Part shown: one piece after another, positions 7,647 through 17,223 of the stretch
Layout: every line of letters starts with the position of its first letter
How positions within the stretch are numbered: the stretch's first letter is position 1
Assembly: GCA_017620335.1 (NCBI GenBank)
Contig: JAFZQO010000001.1
Coordinates: forward strand, 1 to 49,646
Length of the DNA stretch: 49,646 nt
Direction: 5' to 3'
Origin: Bacteroidales bacterium
GTDB lineage: Bacteria; Bacteroidota; Bacteroidia; Bacteroidales; UBA932
Translations under genes and position numbers: made by a program
Notes under the pieces: model-generated
The model's database searches: none
What the model saw: the letters and a program-made list of their open reading frames with translations, nothing else
What the model was told of the DNA's origin: nothing

Positions 7647-8352
7647 AGGCATAGACGATATTCCCGACTTGACGCGCAGGGGCGGTGGGGGAGGCCGAGA
7701 ATTTGGCCGAACGCGCCGCCCTTATCGCGAAGTTGCGCAGGCAGGTGTCGTCCGAAGAGACGTTTTCATCTATCTTGGCTATCAGCACGTTGCCGGCATT
7801 GTCCACGGTGATGATCACAGTGACTTCGCCGGAGCCCATGCAGCGGTACGCCGGTATGGGAAGGCGGCTGGCCTTGCGCCCGTCCAGGCTGTAGGATACG
7901 ACGGAGGGGCCGGTATAGACCTCCTTCTGCTCCTTCTTCCCGTCCCCGTCGTTCTTGGGAGGGGTTATGGGGACGTATTCCTCGGGATTGTCCTCGCGGT
8001 TGAAAGTGTTGTTCAGGGCCTCCTGGAGGCGTTCCGCGTCCTTGTAGAGCTGCTCGGCGTCGGTATTGCGGTCATCCCTAAGGGCTCCGCGGTCCACAAT
8101 CACGTTCCTGACGGGGACATTGCCGCCCTGTGAGGCGATGAGCTCGTCCAGGCGGCGGCTGATCTCCTCCTTGAGAGCCAGCTCCTTCTCCAGTTTCTCA
8201 ATGGTCTCCTGCTTGCTGAAATCCAGCAGGAACGACTCCTCCTTACGGAGGGATACGCTCAGCTGTGAGGCAAGCAAAACAATGATCACCGCGAGATGGA
8301 CTATCACGGTGATGTAAAGTCCGGCGCGGTCCTCTTTCTTAAGCCTCTTCAC
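7633..8352 (-). CDS. TonB-like energy transducer
   Basis: 239 residues. A single membrane segment at about residues 12-30 is followed by a charged helical or coiled stretch (about 36-75), a variable linker, and a C-terminal TonB-type domain (about 155-239: SGEVTVIITVDNAGNV, then RAARSAKF). This matches a periplasm-spanning TonB homologue that passes ExbB/ExbD energy to outer-membrane receptors. The start is GTG at 8352, 12 bases after udk; no ATG fits better. It is the last gene of asnS-udk-tonB-like. The exbB/exbD genes lie just upstream but in a separate transcription unit. It overlaps the protease gene by 14 bases, tail to tail. Confidence 0.78.
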   Translation of the reverse strand: MKRLKKEDRAGLYITVIVHLAVIIVLLASQLSVSLRKEESFLLDFSKQETIEKLEKELALKEEISRRLDELIASQGGNVPVRNVIVDRGALRDDRNTDAEQLYKDAERLQEALNNTFNREDNPEEYVPITPPKNDGDGKKEQKEVYTGPSVVSYSLDGRKASRLPIPAYRCMGSGEVTVIITVDNAGNVLIAKIDENVSSDDTCLRNFAIRAARSAKFSASPTAPARQVGNIVYAFIAQ

Positions 8353-8364
8353 CGGACTGTCCCT

Positions 8365-8985
8365 TTAAAGGCTCCTGGCGAGCGATTTCTCGACCGTGGC
8401 GCAGATGACGTCGATGGCCACCTTGTTGTGGCCTCCCTGGGGGATGATGATGTCTGCGTAGCGCTTGCTGGGTTCGATGAATTGCAGGTACATCGGCTTG
8501 ACGGTATTGGTGTACCTCTCGATGACCCAGCGGACGTCCTTGCCGCGTTCGGTGATGTCGCGGGCCATGACGCGCATGAGCCTGTCGTCATCGTCGGCGT
8601 CCACGAAGATCTTGATATCCATCTGGTCGCGCAGTTCCTTGCAGGTGAAGATGAGGATGCCTTCGATGATGATGACGTCCGCAGGTTCCACCGTGACCGT
8701 CTCAGTCTTGGAACGCGAGCAGGAGATGTACGAGTACACCGGCTGGTGTATGGTCTTGCCGGCCTTGAGCTCACCGAGCTGCTCGCATAAGAGCTCCCAG
8801 TCGATGGCGTCCGGGTGGTCGAAGTTGTGGTGGCGCTTCTCCTCGTCGGTGAGGTCGCTCGAGTCCTTGTAGTAGGAGTCCTGAGGGATGATGACGACTT
8901 TCTCGCCCTTCAGGTTTTCCGCGATGGCCTTGACCACGGTGGTCTTTCCTGAGCCGGATCCTCCGGCGATACCGATAACCAGCAT
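8365..8985 (-). CDS. udk: Uridine kinase
   Basis: 206 residues. The Walker A motif GGSGSGKTT lies at residues 8-16, and the PQDSYYKD and [10 protein letters not shown] segments typical of uridine/cytidine kinases follow. It phosphorylates uridine or cytidine to UMP or CMP in pyrimidine salvage. The length matches bacterial Udk. The gene is in an operon with asnS (11-base gap) and the tonB-like gene (12-base gap). The lid and [11 protein letters not shown] segments are intact and nothing is missing. Confidence 0.95.
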   Translation of the reverse strand: MLVIGIAGGSGSGKTTVVKAIAENLKGEKVVIIPQDSYYKDSSDLTDEEKRHHNFDHPDAIDWELLCEQLGELKAGKTIHQPVYSYISCSRSKTETVTVEPADVIIIEGILIFTCKELRDQMDIKIFVDADDDDRLMRVMARDITERGKDVRWVIERYTNTVKPMYLQFIEPSKRYADIIIPQGGHNKVAIDVICATVEKSLARSL

Positions 8986-8996
8986 ATTGTAATGAA

Positions 8997-10403
<1,407 letters not shown>

Positions 10404-10430
10404 AAAGTGATGTATTTCTGTTTCAACCTA

Positions 10431-10438
10431 CAAAGATA
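10431..10438 (-). promoter_or_regulatory. -7 box TATCTTTG for asnS
   Basis: An exact TAnnTTTG match on the minus strand, 28 bases upstream of the asnS ATG, with a TTG at a plausible -33 distance upstream. Confidence 0.7.
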
Positions 10439-10462
10439 ACTCTTTCCGCCCTATTTGACAAT

Positions 10463-10493
10463 AAAAAAAGCAGCTCCGGATTGGAACTGCTTT
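10463..10493 (-). terminator. Intrinsic terminator of the exbB-exbD operon
   Basis: The stem AAAGCAGCTCC / GGAACTGCTTT (10467-10493, one mismatch, five-base loop) is followed on the minus strand by a run of seven T (10469-10463). It starts 24 bases after the exbD stop at 10517. Confidence 0.85.
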
Positions 10494-10516
10494 CTTTACT
10501 ATAGAGGGTAGGAAAG

Positions 10517-10987
10517 CTATTTCTCGGCTTTCCTCGCCATGTACATGATCTTAAGCGCGGAGCAGCGGCGCAGCTCCTGCTTAACATCCGTAATGATACC
10601 CATTCTGACATCCTCGTCAGCCCTGATGACCGTGGTCATGAACTGGCGGTCTGCCTCACTCAGGCTTTCACGCTCTGCGGCAATGAAGTCGCGGATGTCT
10701 GCCGTGGTCTTGAAGGAGTCGTTCAGCTGGATACGGGCGTCGGTACCGTACTGGCCCTGATACTGGCGGGTAGGGGTGCCGATGTTGACGTACGAGGAGA
10801 GATCCTTCCTTTCCAGTTTGGTAACCTCGGAGGCCTCGGGCATCTTTACGATGACCTTATTCTCCGTCTCACGCATCTGGGTAGTAACCATGAAGAAGAA
10901 CAGGAGCATGAACACAATATCGGAAAGGGAACCGGAAGAGATTCCGGGAACGTCTTTCTTGCTGTTGCTTCCACCAAATTTTGACAT
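10517..10987 (-). CDS. exbD: ExbD/TolR family biopolymer transport protein (second copy)
   Basis: 156 residues. A short cytosolic N terminus (MSKFGGSNSKKDVPGISSGS) leads into one membrane helix at about 20-40 (LSDIVFMLLFFFMVTTQM), which carries the conserved membrane Asp at its start, the proton-conducting residue of ExbD. A periplasmic domain follows. It works with ExbB as a proton-driven motor for TonB. It is the last gene of the operon, 18 bases after the other exbD. It differs clearly in sequence from that copy, which suggests heteromeric complexes or division of labour rather than recent duplication. Confidence 0.9.
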   Translation of the reverse strand: MSKFGGSNSKKDVPGISSGSLSDIVFMLLFFFMVTTQMRETENKVIVKMPEASEVTKLERKDLSSYVNIGTPTRQYQGQYGTDARIQLNDSFKTTADIRDFIAAERESLSEADRQFMTTVIRADEDVRMGIITDVKQELRRCSALKIMYMARKAEK

Positions 10988-11005
10988 AATCTTTTCCTCC
11001 TGTTT

Positions 11006-11584
11006 TTATCGTTTGGAAACATCCTTAGGCTCTGCTTCGGAGATGTTCTGCGGGATCGCCTTCTTGACGATATCCTGCTGCTCCTCGCTGAGCTTAGTGA
11101 AAGGTTTACCGTAATTCCTGTATGAGAAGTCGTCGCGGAGTTCGTTGACGGCCTTTACAAGCTCGTTCTGAACTGCAATATAAGCATGGTAGCTGGTACC
11201 GCGGTCATTCTGCAGGGAGATAACGCCCTGGGAGACCGGATACTGGCCGTAGCCCTCGATGTCCGTCATCTTCTTTTCGGGAAGGTTCGGGTCGTCGGTG
11301 GGATTGGAAAGGAACTCCTTGATTTTATCCTTAAGCAGACTGATGTCCATAGGCTCATTACCTGCGAGCAGTCTGTCGGCGGAGTTAATCTTCACAATGA
11401 TGATATTGCGACGGTTAACCCTCTGGTCCTCTGCCTTCTGGTTGGGGTCAGGCATAGGGGGCAGACGACGTGACAGACCTGTCTGCGATCCCATGGTGGT
11501 AGTCATGAGGAAGTAGCAGAGGAGCAGGAATGCGATGTCGGCCGTAGAACTCGAATTGATTCCAGGTGTTTTCTTTTTGCCCAT
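11006..11584 (-). CDS. exbD: ExbD/TolR family biopolymer transport protein (first copy)
   Basis: 192 residues. The N terminus MGKKKTPGINSSSTADIAFLLLCYFLMTTTM has the ExbD layout, with the conserved Asp opening the single membrane helix (about 16-32), followed by a periplasmic domain. The domain is longer than in the downstream copy, with an insertion around KDKIKEFLSNPTDDPNLPEK. The partner is ExbB at 12068-12862. Gaps are 8 bases to the upstream small membrane gene and 18 bases to the second exbD. It probably supplies half of a two-ExbD motor energising TonB-dependent uptake. Confidence 0.9.
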   Translation of the reverse strand: MGKKKTPGINSSSTADIAFLLLCYFLMTTTMGSQTGLSRRLPPMPDPNQKAEDQRVNRRNIIIVKINSADRLLAGNEPMDISLLKDKIKEFLSNPTDDPNLPEKKMTDIEGYGQYPVSQGVISLQNDRGTSYHAYIAVQNELVKAVNELRDDFSYRNYGKPFTKLSEEQQDIVKKAIPQNISEAEPKDVSKR

Positions 11585-11592
11585 AGCACAGT

Positions 11593-12042
11593 TTATTTAT
11601 TGCGTATAGCCATTATGATCTCACCGATGATGATGGACAAGATGGCCGCCGCACCGGTGACATAAGTAAGATTAAGAATGGTATCCGTAAGTTTGAGGGT
11701 ACCGGCACTCGGCTGGTCCATGGAAGTGAGACCAACGGCGGGAGCACCCTTGGCGAGCAGGTAGCAGACCAAGCACAGTGCGGCGATGCCGAGCAGCACC
11801 AATCCGTATTTGACCAGAACCTTCGGATTGTTCTTGATGGCAAGGAACAGTCCGACGATCAGGATACAGAACAGAGCAATGCCGACCATGATGTACGCCC
11901 AGAACAGCAGGGGATCCACCGTTCCGTTGTCATCAGCAACCGTAGCGGGATAACCCTTTACCCAACCCCATACGAGGAGGGCGACGCTGATGAGGATCAG
12001 GACGAGCTCGATGATTCTGATTATTAAACCGTATTTCTTCAT
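11593..12042 (-). CDS. Small four-helix membrane protein of the exb operon
   Basis: 149 residues from the ATG at 12042 (a GTG one codon upstream is also possible). Four hydrophobic segments lie at about 7-27, 47-68, 80-100 and 125-145, with short loops. It sits between exbB and the first exbD with gaps of 25 and 8 bases, an arrangement I recall as recurrent in Bacteroidales. No catalytic motif is visible. Its place suggests an accessory or assembly subunit of the ExbB/ExbD motor, but this is inference from position only. Confidence 0.75.
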   Translation of the reverse strand: MKKYGLIIRIIELVLILISVALLVWGWVKGYPATVADDNGTVDPLLFWAYIMVGIALFCILIVGLFLAIKNNPKVLVKYGLVLLGIAALCLVCYLLAKGAPAVGLTSMDQPSAGTLKLTDTILNLTYVTGAAAILSIIIGEIIMAIRNK

Positions 12043-12067
12043 CACAATTGAATTTTAATCGTGATTA

Positions 12068-12862
12068 TTACTTGTTGTTGTATTTGGTCAGAGCGTCTAC
12101 GAGCGCGATGGAGGAATCCTCCATGTCGATGGAGATGGAATCGATCTTGGAGAGGATGTAGTTGTAGAACACCTGAAGGATGATGGCGACGATGAGACCG
12201 GCGATAGTGGTGATGAGGGCGACCTTCATACCTCCAGCGACGACGTTCGGGGAGATGTCACCAGCCTTCTGGATGGCGTCGAAGGCCTGGACCATACCGA
12301 TAACGGTTCCGAGGAATCCGAGGGACGGGGCGATGGCGATGAACAGGGAGATCCAGGAAAGACCGTTCTCGAGGTTGCTCATCTGGACGGAGCCGTAGGA
12401 AACGATGGATTTCTCGACGGCGTCAAGGCCCTGGTCGTAGCGGAGGAGACCCTGATAGAAGATGGATGCGACAGGACCGCGGGTATTGCGGCAGACATCC
12501 AGGGCTTTCTCGATACCGCCGTCAGCGAGGGCAGCCTCGACCTTCTCGACGAGTTTCTTGGAGTTGGTCTTCGAGAACGAGAGATAGAGTATCCTTTCGA
12601 TTGCAAGTGCGAGACCGATGATCAAGCAGATGATGATGAGGGACATGAAGCCGGCACCACCTTCGATGAACTTGGTCTTGAGCTGCTGGTGCAGGGGCTC
12701 CTCGCTCTTTGTGTTGAACGGGTCGATGTCACCACTGTCGGAAGCCTCGGCTACCTGCTCGGTAGCGGCTGCGGGAGCAGCCTGATCGTCCTGGGCGGAT
12801 GCGATGTTTGCAGAAAGAACCATGAGGCTCAAAGCTGCCAGAACCATGAAAAACTTTTTCAT
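12068..12862 (-). CDS. exbB: MotA/TolQ/ExbB family proton channel protein
   Basis: 264 residues. It begins with a cleavable-looking signal peptide (MKKFFMVLAALSLMVLSANIASA) and an acidic, Ala-rich linker, both additions often seen in Bacteroidetes ExbB. Membrane helix 1 lies at about 72-92; helices 2 and 3 lie at about 170-195 (ISLFIAIAPSLGFLGTVIGM) and 210-235 (GGMKVALITTIAGLIVAIIL). The GTVIGM and TTIAGL segments are the signature of the MotA/TolQ/ExbB family. It forms the pentameric channel around an ExbD dimer in the inner membrane. It is the first gene of a four-gene operon with a leader of about 90 bases. Confidence 0.93.
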   Translation of the reverse strand: MKKFFMVLAALSLMVLSANIASAQDDQAAPAAATEQVAEASDSGDIDPFNTKSEEPLHQQLKTKFIEGGAGFMSLIIICLIIGLALAIERILYLSFSKTNSKKLVEKVEAALADGGIEKALDVCRNTRGPVASIFYQGLLRYDQGLDAVEKSIVSYGSVQMSNLENGLSWISLFIAIAPSLGFLGTVIGMVQAFDAIQKAGDISPNVVAGGMKVALITTIAGLIVAIILQVFYNYILSKIDSISIDMEDSSIALVDALTKYNNK

Positions 12863-12923
12863 AACCGTTTTTGAATGTGTTTTTAATTAATAAAGTATTA
12901 AATAGTTACAATTATGCTTCCAA

Positions 12924-12946
12924 ACGGGTATAATGCGCACACCCGT
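12924..12946 (-). promoter_or_regulatory. Hairpin in the exbB leader
   Basis: ACGGGT (12924-12929) and ACCCGT (12941-12946) are reverse complements around an 11-base loop, in the transcribed leader of exbB if the promoter at 12958-12964 is right. It may only shape the leader or affect RNA stability; there is no T-run after it. Confidence 0.35.
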
Positions 12947-12957
12947 AAAAACCGTTG

Positions 12958-12964
12958 CAATTTA
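12958..12964 (-). promoter_or_regulatory. Possible promoter (TTTTTTTGCTAAATTG) for the exb operon
   Basis: On the minus strand a T-run is followed by GCTAAATTG, one base short of TAnnTTTG. A very similar T-run plus GTTAAATTG precedes the GH9 gene, and T-run plus GCTAAATTA precedes the GH115 gene. It lies about 95 bases upstream of the exbB ATG. Confidence 0.45.
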
Positions 12965-12989
12965 GCAAAAAAAAACCAATTGACAATAC

Positions 12990-14048
12990 TTATTCGGAGA
13001 TTTCTCCTTTCAGATTCTCTTCCAACTTGGATTTGACCCAGGCGTTGTCCGTGCTGGCGCCCATCAGATGGAAAAGCTTGGCAAGCATGCTTTCTGCGGT
13101 GCTGTCGAATCCGGAGACCACTCCGGCCTCCTTCAGCCTGCGCCCGGTGACGTAAATGTCCATGTTCACGCTGCCGTGGAGGCACTGCGTGACGTTGACC
13201 AGGATCTTCCCCATGTCGTCCGCGACCTTGAGCAGCCGTATGAACCAGTCCTTGGAGATGGCGTTGCCGGAGCCGTAGGTCTCTAGGATGACGGCGCGTG
13301 TCTCGGCTCCCAGGAGGATGTTGCTGACCACCTGCGGGGTGATGCCGGGATGAACCTTGAGGATGGATACGCGCGTATCGAGGGATGTATTGACTTTCAG
13401 GGGCTTACCATAGGTTTCAGGATGCCGTATGAGCGGGGAGAAGTACCTGATGTTGATGCCGGCCTCGGCCAGGGGCGGGATGTTCGGGGAATGGAAGGCG
13501 TCGAAGTCCTCGGCGCTTACCTTGGTTGTGCGGTTGCCCCTCATGAGCTTGGAGTCGAAGAATATCGTGACCTCCGGGACAAGGGCGTGCCCCTGCGCAT
13601 CCTTCGCCGAGGCTATCTCCACCGCCGAGACGAGGTTCTCCTTGCCGTCCGTGCGGGGACGGCCGATGGGAAGCTGGCTGCCGGTGAAGACGACGGGCTT
13701 CTCCAGGTCGTCAAGCATGAAACTGAGGGCCGAGGCGGAGTATGACATGGTGTCCGTCCCGTGCAGGACGACGAAGCCGTCATATTCGCCGTACCTCTCT
13801 CCGATGAGGGCGGCCAGCGCCTGCCACATCGAGGGCTCCACGTCCGAGGAGTCTATCAGCGGGTCGAAGGTGTATGAGTCGATGCGGCACGCGAATTTCC
13901 TCAGCTCCGGGACCTCGTCCATGATCTGGCTGAAGTCGAAGGGCTTGAGGGTCTGGTCCGCGGGATCCTCCTTCATGCCTATGGTGCCTCCGGTGTAAAT
14001 GATGAGGATGGAGGATTTTTCCTGTGCGTTCAATGTGTTCTGGATCAT
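12990..14048 (-). CDS. ansA: Type I (cytosolic) L-asparaginase
   Basis: 352 residues from the ATG at 14048, which lies 4 bases after the tatD stop; an upstream in-frame ATG at 14105 would overlap tatD by over 50 bases and adds a non-homologous Arg/Pro-rich head. The N terminus ILIIYTGGTIGM holds the first catalytic Thr, and VLHGTDTMSYSASALSFML holds the second Thr-Asp pair of the asparaginase/glutaminase fold. There is no signal peptide, so it is the cytosolic type I enzyme that hydrolyses asparagine to aspartate and ammonia. It probably shares the tatD promoter. Confidence 0.93.
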   Translation of the reverse strand: MIQNTLNAQEKSSILIIYTGGTIGMKEDPADQTLKPFDFSQIMDEVPELRKFACRIDSYTFDPLIDSSDVEPSMWQALAALIGERYGEYDGFVVLHGTDTMSYSASALSFMLDDLEKPVVFTGSQLPIGRPRTDGKENLVSAVEIASAKDAQGHALVPEVTIFFDSKLMRGNRTTKVSAEDFDAFHSPNIPPLAEAGINIRYFSPLIRHPETYGKPLKVNTSLDTRVSILKVHPGITPQVVSNILLGAETRAVILETYGSGNAISKDWFIRLLKVADDMGKILVNVTQCLHGSVNMDIYVTGRRLKEAGVVSGFDSTAESMLAKLFHLMGASTDNAWVKSKLEENLKGEISE

Positions 14049-14052
14049 GTGG

Positions 14053-14820
14053 TTAGATATTGAAGAGCCTTCGGGCCGAGGCGGTGGTGACCTCCGCCAC
14101 CTCATCCACTCCGAGGCCTTTGAGTTCTGCGACCTTGGCCGCTATCAGGGGTATGTACTTGCTTTCGTTCCGGGTGCCCCGGTAAGGGGTGGGGGTGAGG
14201 TACGGGCTGTCCGTCTCGAGGATTATGCGGTCCAGCGGGATGCGCTTCACCGCCTCTGCGAGCGAGGCTTTCCTGAAAGTCACGACTCCTCCTATGCCGA
14301 CGTACCATTCGCCGTATTTCTGCACCCTCTGGAATGTCTCGTAGCTGCCGCTGAAGGCGTGAAGGCTGCCGCGCAGGTGCAGGCCGCGGCAGTCGTCCAT
14401 GATGCGGAAGAAGTCCTCCGTGGCCTCGCGGAGGTGGATGTTCACCGGGAGGTCCATCTCCGCGGCGAGCTCCATCTGCACGCGGAAGGCCTCACGCTGC
14501 TCGGCGGCGAACTCCGCCCCGTAATGGTAGTCAAGGCCTATCTCCCCGAGCGCGACCACCTTCCTGTCCCGGTAGCGCAGCATAGCGTCGATCTCGCCGC
14601 GCCAGCCCTTGTCCACGGAGCCCGGGTACAGCCCCAGCATGGCGTACAGTTCTCCTGGATGCCTGTCCACCAGCGCGAACATGGCGTCCCGCTCGCGGGA
14701 GTCCACGTCGGGCTGGAGCATGACCGCGACACCAGCCTCCCTGGCGCGGAGGATGACCGCATCCTCCTCTCCTGCAAAGGCTTCGTCGTATATGTGCGTA
14801 TGCGTGTCGATGAACTGCAT
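14053..14820 (-). CDS. tatD: TatD family metal-dependent deoxyribonuclease
   Basis: 255 residues with the TatD signature at the N terminus (MQFIDTHTHIYD, the metal-binding HxH), then GEIGLDYHYG (metal-binding Glu), a LPVNIHLREA segment, HAFSGSYE and the LETDSPYLTP motif with the C-terminal metal-binding Asp. Members are Mg-dependent 3'-5' exonucleases acting on damaged DNA and RNA. The length is usual. It is the first gene of tatD-ansA. Its -7 box partly overlaps the end of dprA. Confidence 0.94.
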   Translation of the reverse strand: MQFIDTHTHIYDEAFAGEEDAVILRAREAGVAVMLQPDVDSRERDAMFALVDRHPGELYAMLGLYPGSVDKGWRGEIDAMLRYRDRKVVALGEIGLDYHYGAEFAAEQREAFRVQMELAAEMDLPVNIHLREATEDFFRIMDDCRGLHLRGSLHAFSGSYETFQRVQKYGEWYVGIGGVVTFRKASLAEAVKRIPLDRIILETDSPYLTPTPYRGTRNESKYIPLIAAKVAELKGLGVDEVAEVTTASARRLFNI

Positions 14821-14843
14821 GGGCGGACCGTTGCTGTATCACG

Positions 14844-14851
14844 CAAATTTA
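14844..14851 (-). promoter_or_regulatory. -7 box TAAATTTG for tatD-ansA
   Basis: A minus-strand TAnnTTTG match 23 bases upstream of the tatD ATG. It overlaps the last three bases of dprA. Confidence 0.6.
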
Positions 14852-16018
14852 CACAATTTTGACATTAATCGAGCATCTTTGGAGCAGGTCCGTGCTTATG
14901 ATTCCGTCACTTTCGAGCATTCCGGTGTAACGGGCCACCTTTCCGTATGGTAGGCAGGCCTCCGGGCAGAGTTCGTCGAGGGTGATGCCCCTGCGCCTCC
15001 GGATGATGCCGGCGACCGCGAGCAGGTCGCCGAGCTCCTCCGGGGACAGCACGGGGCCGTACCTGGCCCTGATCTCGTCCTCCAGGTTCGAGGCGCGCCT
15101 GCGCGAAGGACTGCCGAGCCCGAGCACGTCCAGGAAATGCACGGTGTCGGTGACGGGCTCGGCGAGCTTCTCGCGCAGCAGCTCGTTGCATCCCTGCGAG
15201 CGCGGGTCGTCCGCCCGGCCGGGGAGCACCATCAGGTCGCGGTCGTAGGACGCGGCCAGCCTGGCGGTGATCATCCCGCCTCCCTTCGCCTTCGACTCGA
15301 CGAGCACCGTCCCGGAACAGATGCCCGCGATGATGCGGTTGCGGCGAATGAAGTTGATGGCCTTGGGCTCCGTCCCCGGGGGATAGTCGGTGACGATGGC
15401 GCAGCCCTCGGTGGCGGCCAGCTTCCCGGCAATGGACCTGTGCCTCGAGGGATACACGTCGTCAATGCCGGTGGGCAGGACCGCCACCGTGGGCAGGCCC
15501 GCCTCCAGCGCCGCCAGATGCGCTATGATGTCCGTACCCATGGCGAACCCACTGACTATCAGGGGCTTGTTCCTGGCAGCTGCCATCGCTCCGACTATCT
15601 TCCGGCACCACTCCCTGCCGTAGAGCGAAATATCCCTCGTGCCCACCACCGCTATCTGCGGCCTCAGGTTGAAGACCTTTTCTGGAGGGGAGTCACCCCT
15701 GTAATAGAGCCCCAGCGGAGCGTCTTCGCACTCGCGCAGCAGTGCGGGATATCCCGGGTCCGTGATTGTGATGAAACCGCATCCCGCCTCTCCGAGGCGT
15801 TCGAGCTCCTCCTCGCTCTTCCTTAATTCATGCTCATCCAGCAGCGGCGCCACCTTGGAGTATGGTCCGAACGCCGCAAGCTTCTCGTCCGGAGTCATGC
15901 CGAACAGCGCGCGCGCCGAGCCCGCGGCTCCGATGAGGCCGTGCGCGATCCCGGGCTCGAAGCCGAGCAGGCGGTTGAGCGCGCAGATGCAAACCTTTTC
16001 GCTGTAATCCTTTTCCAT
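14849..16018 (-). CDS. dprA: DNA processing protein DprA
   Basis: 389 residues from the ATG at 16018. An in-frame start at 16219 would add 67 Arg-rich residues running through the queA terminator and the queA 3' end, so it is rejected. An N-terminal helix-hairpin-helix-like region (LNRLLGFEPGIAHGLIG) leads into the DprA Rossmann fold with VGTRDISLYG, SGFAMGTDIIAH, VLPTGIDDVYPSRH and RNRIIAGICSGTVLVESKAKGGGMITA. A C-terminal winged-helix-like part ends the protein. DprA loads RecA on incoming single-stranded DNA during transformation. It appears monocistronic. Confidence 0.94.
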   Translation of the reverse strand: MEKDYSEKVCICALNRLLGFEPGIAHGLIGAAGSARALFGMTPDEKLAAFGPYSKVAPLLDEHELRKSEEELERLGEAGCGFITITDPGYPALLRECEDAPLGLYYRGDSPPEKVFNLRPQIAVVGTRDISLYGREWCRKIVGAMAAARNKPLIVSGFAMGTDIIAHLAALEAGLPTVAVLPTGIDDVYPSRHRSIAGKLAATEGCAIVTDYPPGTEPKAINFIRRNRIIAGICSGTVLVESKAKGGGMITARLAASYDRDLMVLPGRADDPRSQGCNELLREKLAEPVTDTVHFLDVLGLGSPSRRRASNLEDEIRARYGPVLSPEELGDLLAVAGIIRRRRGITLDELCPEACLPYGKVARYTGMLESDGIISTDLLQRCSINVKIV

Positions 16019-16043
16019 GGCCGCAATATATGGAAAAGAAAAG

Positions 16044-16082
16044 CGCAAGGCCTTCAAAAAGATATTTTTCGAAGGCCTTGCG
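16044..16082 (-). terminator. Terminator of queA
   Basis: CGCAAGGCCTTC (16044-16055) and GAAGGCCTTGCG (16071-16082) form a perfect 12-bp stem, with further A-T pairing inside the loop. On the minus strand it is followed by the T-rich CTTTTCTTTTCC. It lies 28 bases after the queA stop and just upstream of dprA. Confidence 0.85.
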
Positions 16083-16110
16083 GAAGTTTTTATATGTTTC
16101 TTACGAATCT

Positions 16111-17160
16111 TTATATTATCAGCATTGCGTCGCCGTAGGGACCGAAGTGATAGCCCTCCTGCAGGGCTACCTCGTATGCGTGCATGACGTTCTCGAAACC
16201 TCCGAACGCCGCCACGCACATCAGCATCGTGGATTCGGGCATGTGGAAGTTGGAGATTATCGCATCGGGGATGGAGAAGTCGTAGGGAGGGAAGATGAAC
16301 TTGTCGGTCCAGGTGTCGGCGGGGACGACCTTCTTGCCGGGAGTGACGTTGTTCTCGAGGGCGCGGATCACCGTCACGCCTACTCCGACGACCTTGTGGC
16401 CGGCTTCCTTCGTGGCGTTGATCTTGTCGGCGGCCTCCTGGCCGATGATAATGCGCTCAGCGTCGGTCCTGTGCTTGGACAGATCCTCGACATCCACCCT
16501 GCGGAAATGGCCGATGCCCATGTGGACGGTGATGAACGCCTTGTCTATATCCTTGAGTATCATCCTGTTGAAGAGCTCGCGGCTGAAGTGCATGCCTGCG
16601 GCGGGAGCGCTCACGGCGCCTTCGTGGGCGGCGAAGATGGTCTGGTAGTTCTCCTTGTCTTCGGCCGTGACATGGGGCTTGACCCAGAACGGGACGGGGG
16701 TCTCGCCGAGGCTGAAGAGCGTCTCCTTGAAGTCCTCGTACGGACCGTCGTAGAGGAAGCGCAGGGTCCTGCCGCGGGAGGTGGTATTGTCGATGACCTC
16801 GGCCACGAGGCTCTCGTCCTCTCCGAAGTAGAGCTTGTTGCCGATGCGGATCTTGCGCGCGGGCTCGACGATGACGTCCCAGAGCCTCTGCTCGCGGTTC
16901 AGCTCCCTAAGCAGGAACACCATGATGTCAGCGCCGGTCTTCTCCTTCTTGCCGAAGAGACGGGCCGGGAAGACCTTGGTGTCGTTGAAGACGAAGGTGT
17001 CGCCCTTTCCGAAATAATCGATGACATCCTTGAAGAGGCGGTGCTCAATTGCTCCGGTCTTGCGGTCCAGGACGAGCAGCCTGCATTCGTCGCGCCACCG
17101 GGGAGGTTCCTGTGCCACCCTGTCCTTGGGAAGGATGAACTGGAACTGGGAGAGTTTCAT
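16111..17160 (-). CDS. queA: S-adenosylmethionine:tRNA ribosyltransferase-isomerase
   Basis: 349 residues from the ATG at 17160 (MKLSQFQF, where homologues begin); an ATG four codons upstream (17172) is also possible. QueA transfers and isomerises the ribosyl part of SAM to preQ1 at tRNA position 34, giving epoxyqueuosine. Family segments seen are FVFNDTKVFPARLFG near the N terminus, SAPAAGMHFS in the middle, and TVHMGIGHFRRV and GVTVIRALE towards the C terminus. Convincing terminator downstream. The 5' region carries an AT-rich imperfect palindrome (17174-17207), but no preQ1 riboswitch could be recognised. Confidence 0.96.
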   Translation of the reverse strand: MKLSQFQFILPKDRVAQEPPRWRDECRLLVLDRKTGAIEHRLFKDVIDYFGKGDTFVFNDTKVFPARLFGKKEKTGADIMVFLLRELNREQRLWDVIVEPARKIRIGNKLYFGEDESLVAEVIDNTTSRGRTLRFLYDGPYEDFKETLFSLGETPVPFWVKPHVTAEDKENYQTIFAAHEGAVSAPAAGMHFSRELFNRMILKDIDKAFITVHMGIGHFRRVDVEDLSKHRTDAERIIIGQEAADKINATKEAGHKVVGVGVTVIRALENNVTPGKKVVPADTWTDKFIFPPYDFSIPDAIISNFHMPESTMLMCVAAFGGFENVMHAYEVALQEGYHFGPYGDAMLII

Positions 17161-17223
17161 GTTCTGGATCATGCTGTAAAATAATGTTCAGTAATTATTA
17201 TACGGCAGAATCCTTAAAAAGTT

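Noticed and set aside
14049-14105. Upstream start of the asparaginase
   Set aside because: It would add 19 Arg/Pro-rich residues and overlap tatD by over 50 bases; the ATG at 14048 fits homologues.
16019-16219. Upstream start of dprA
   Set aside because: It runs through the queA terminator and the queA 3' end and adds a non-homologous basic head.
17174-17207. preQ1 riboswitch upstream of queA
   Set aside because: There is an AT-rich imperfect palindrome, but no recognisable preQ1 aptamer (no C-rich loop with A-rich tail pattern).
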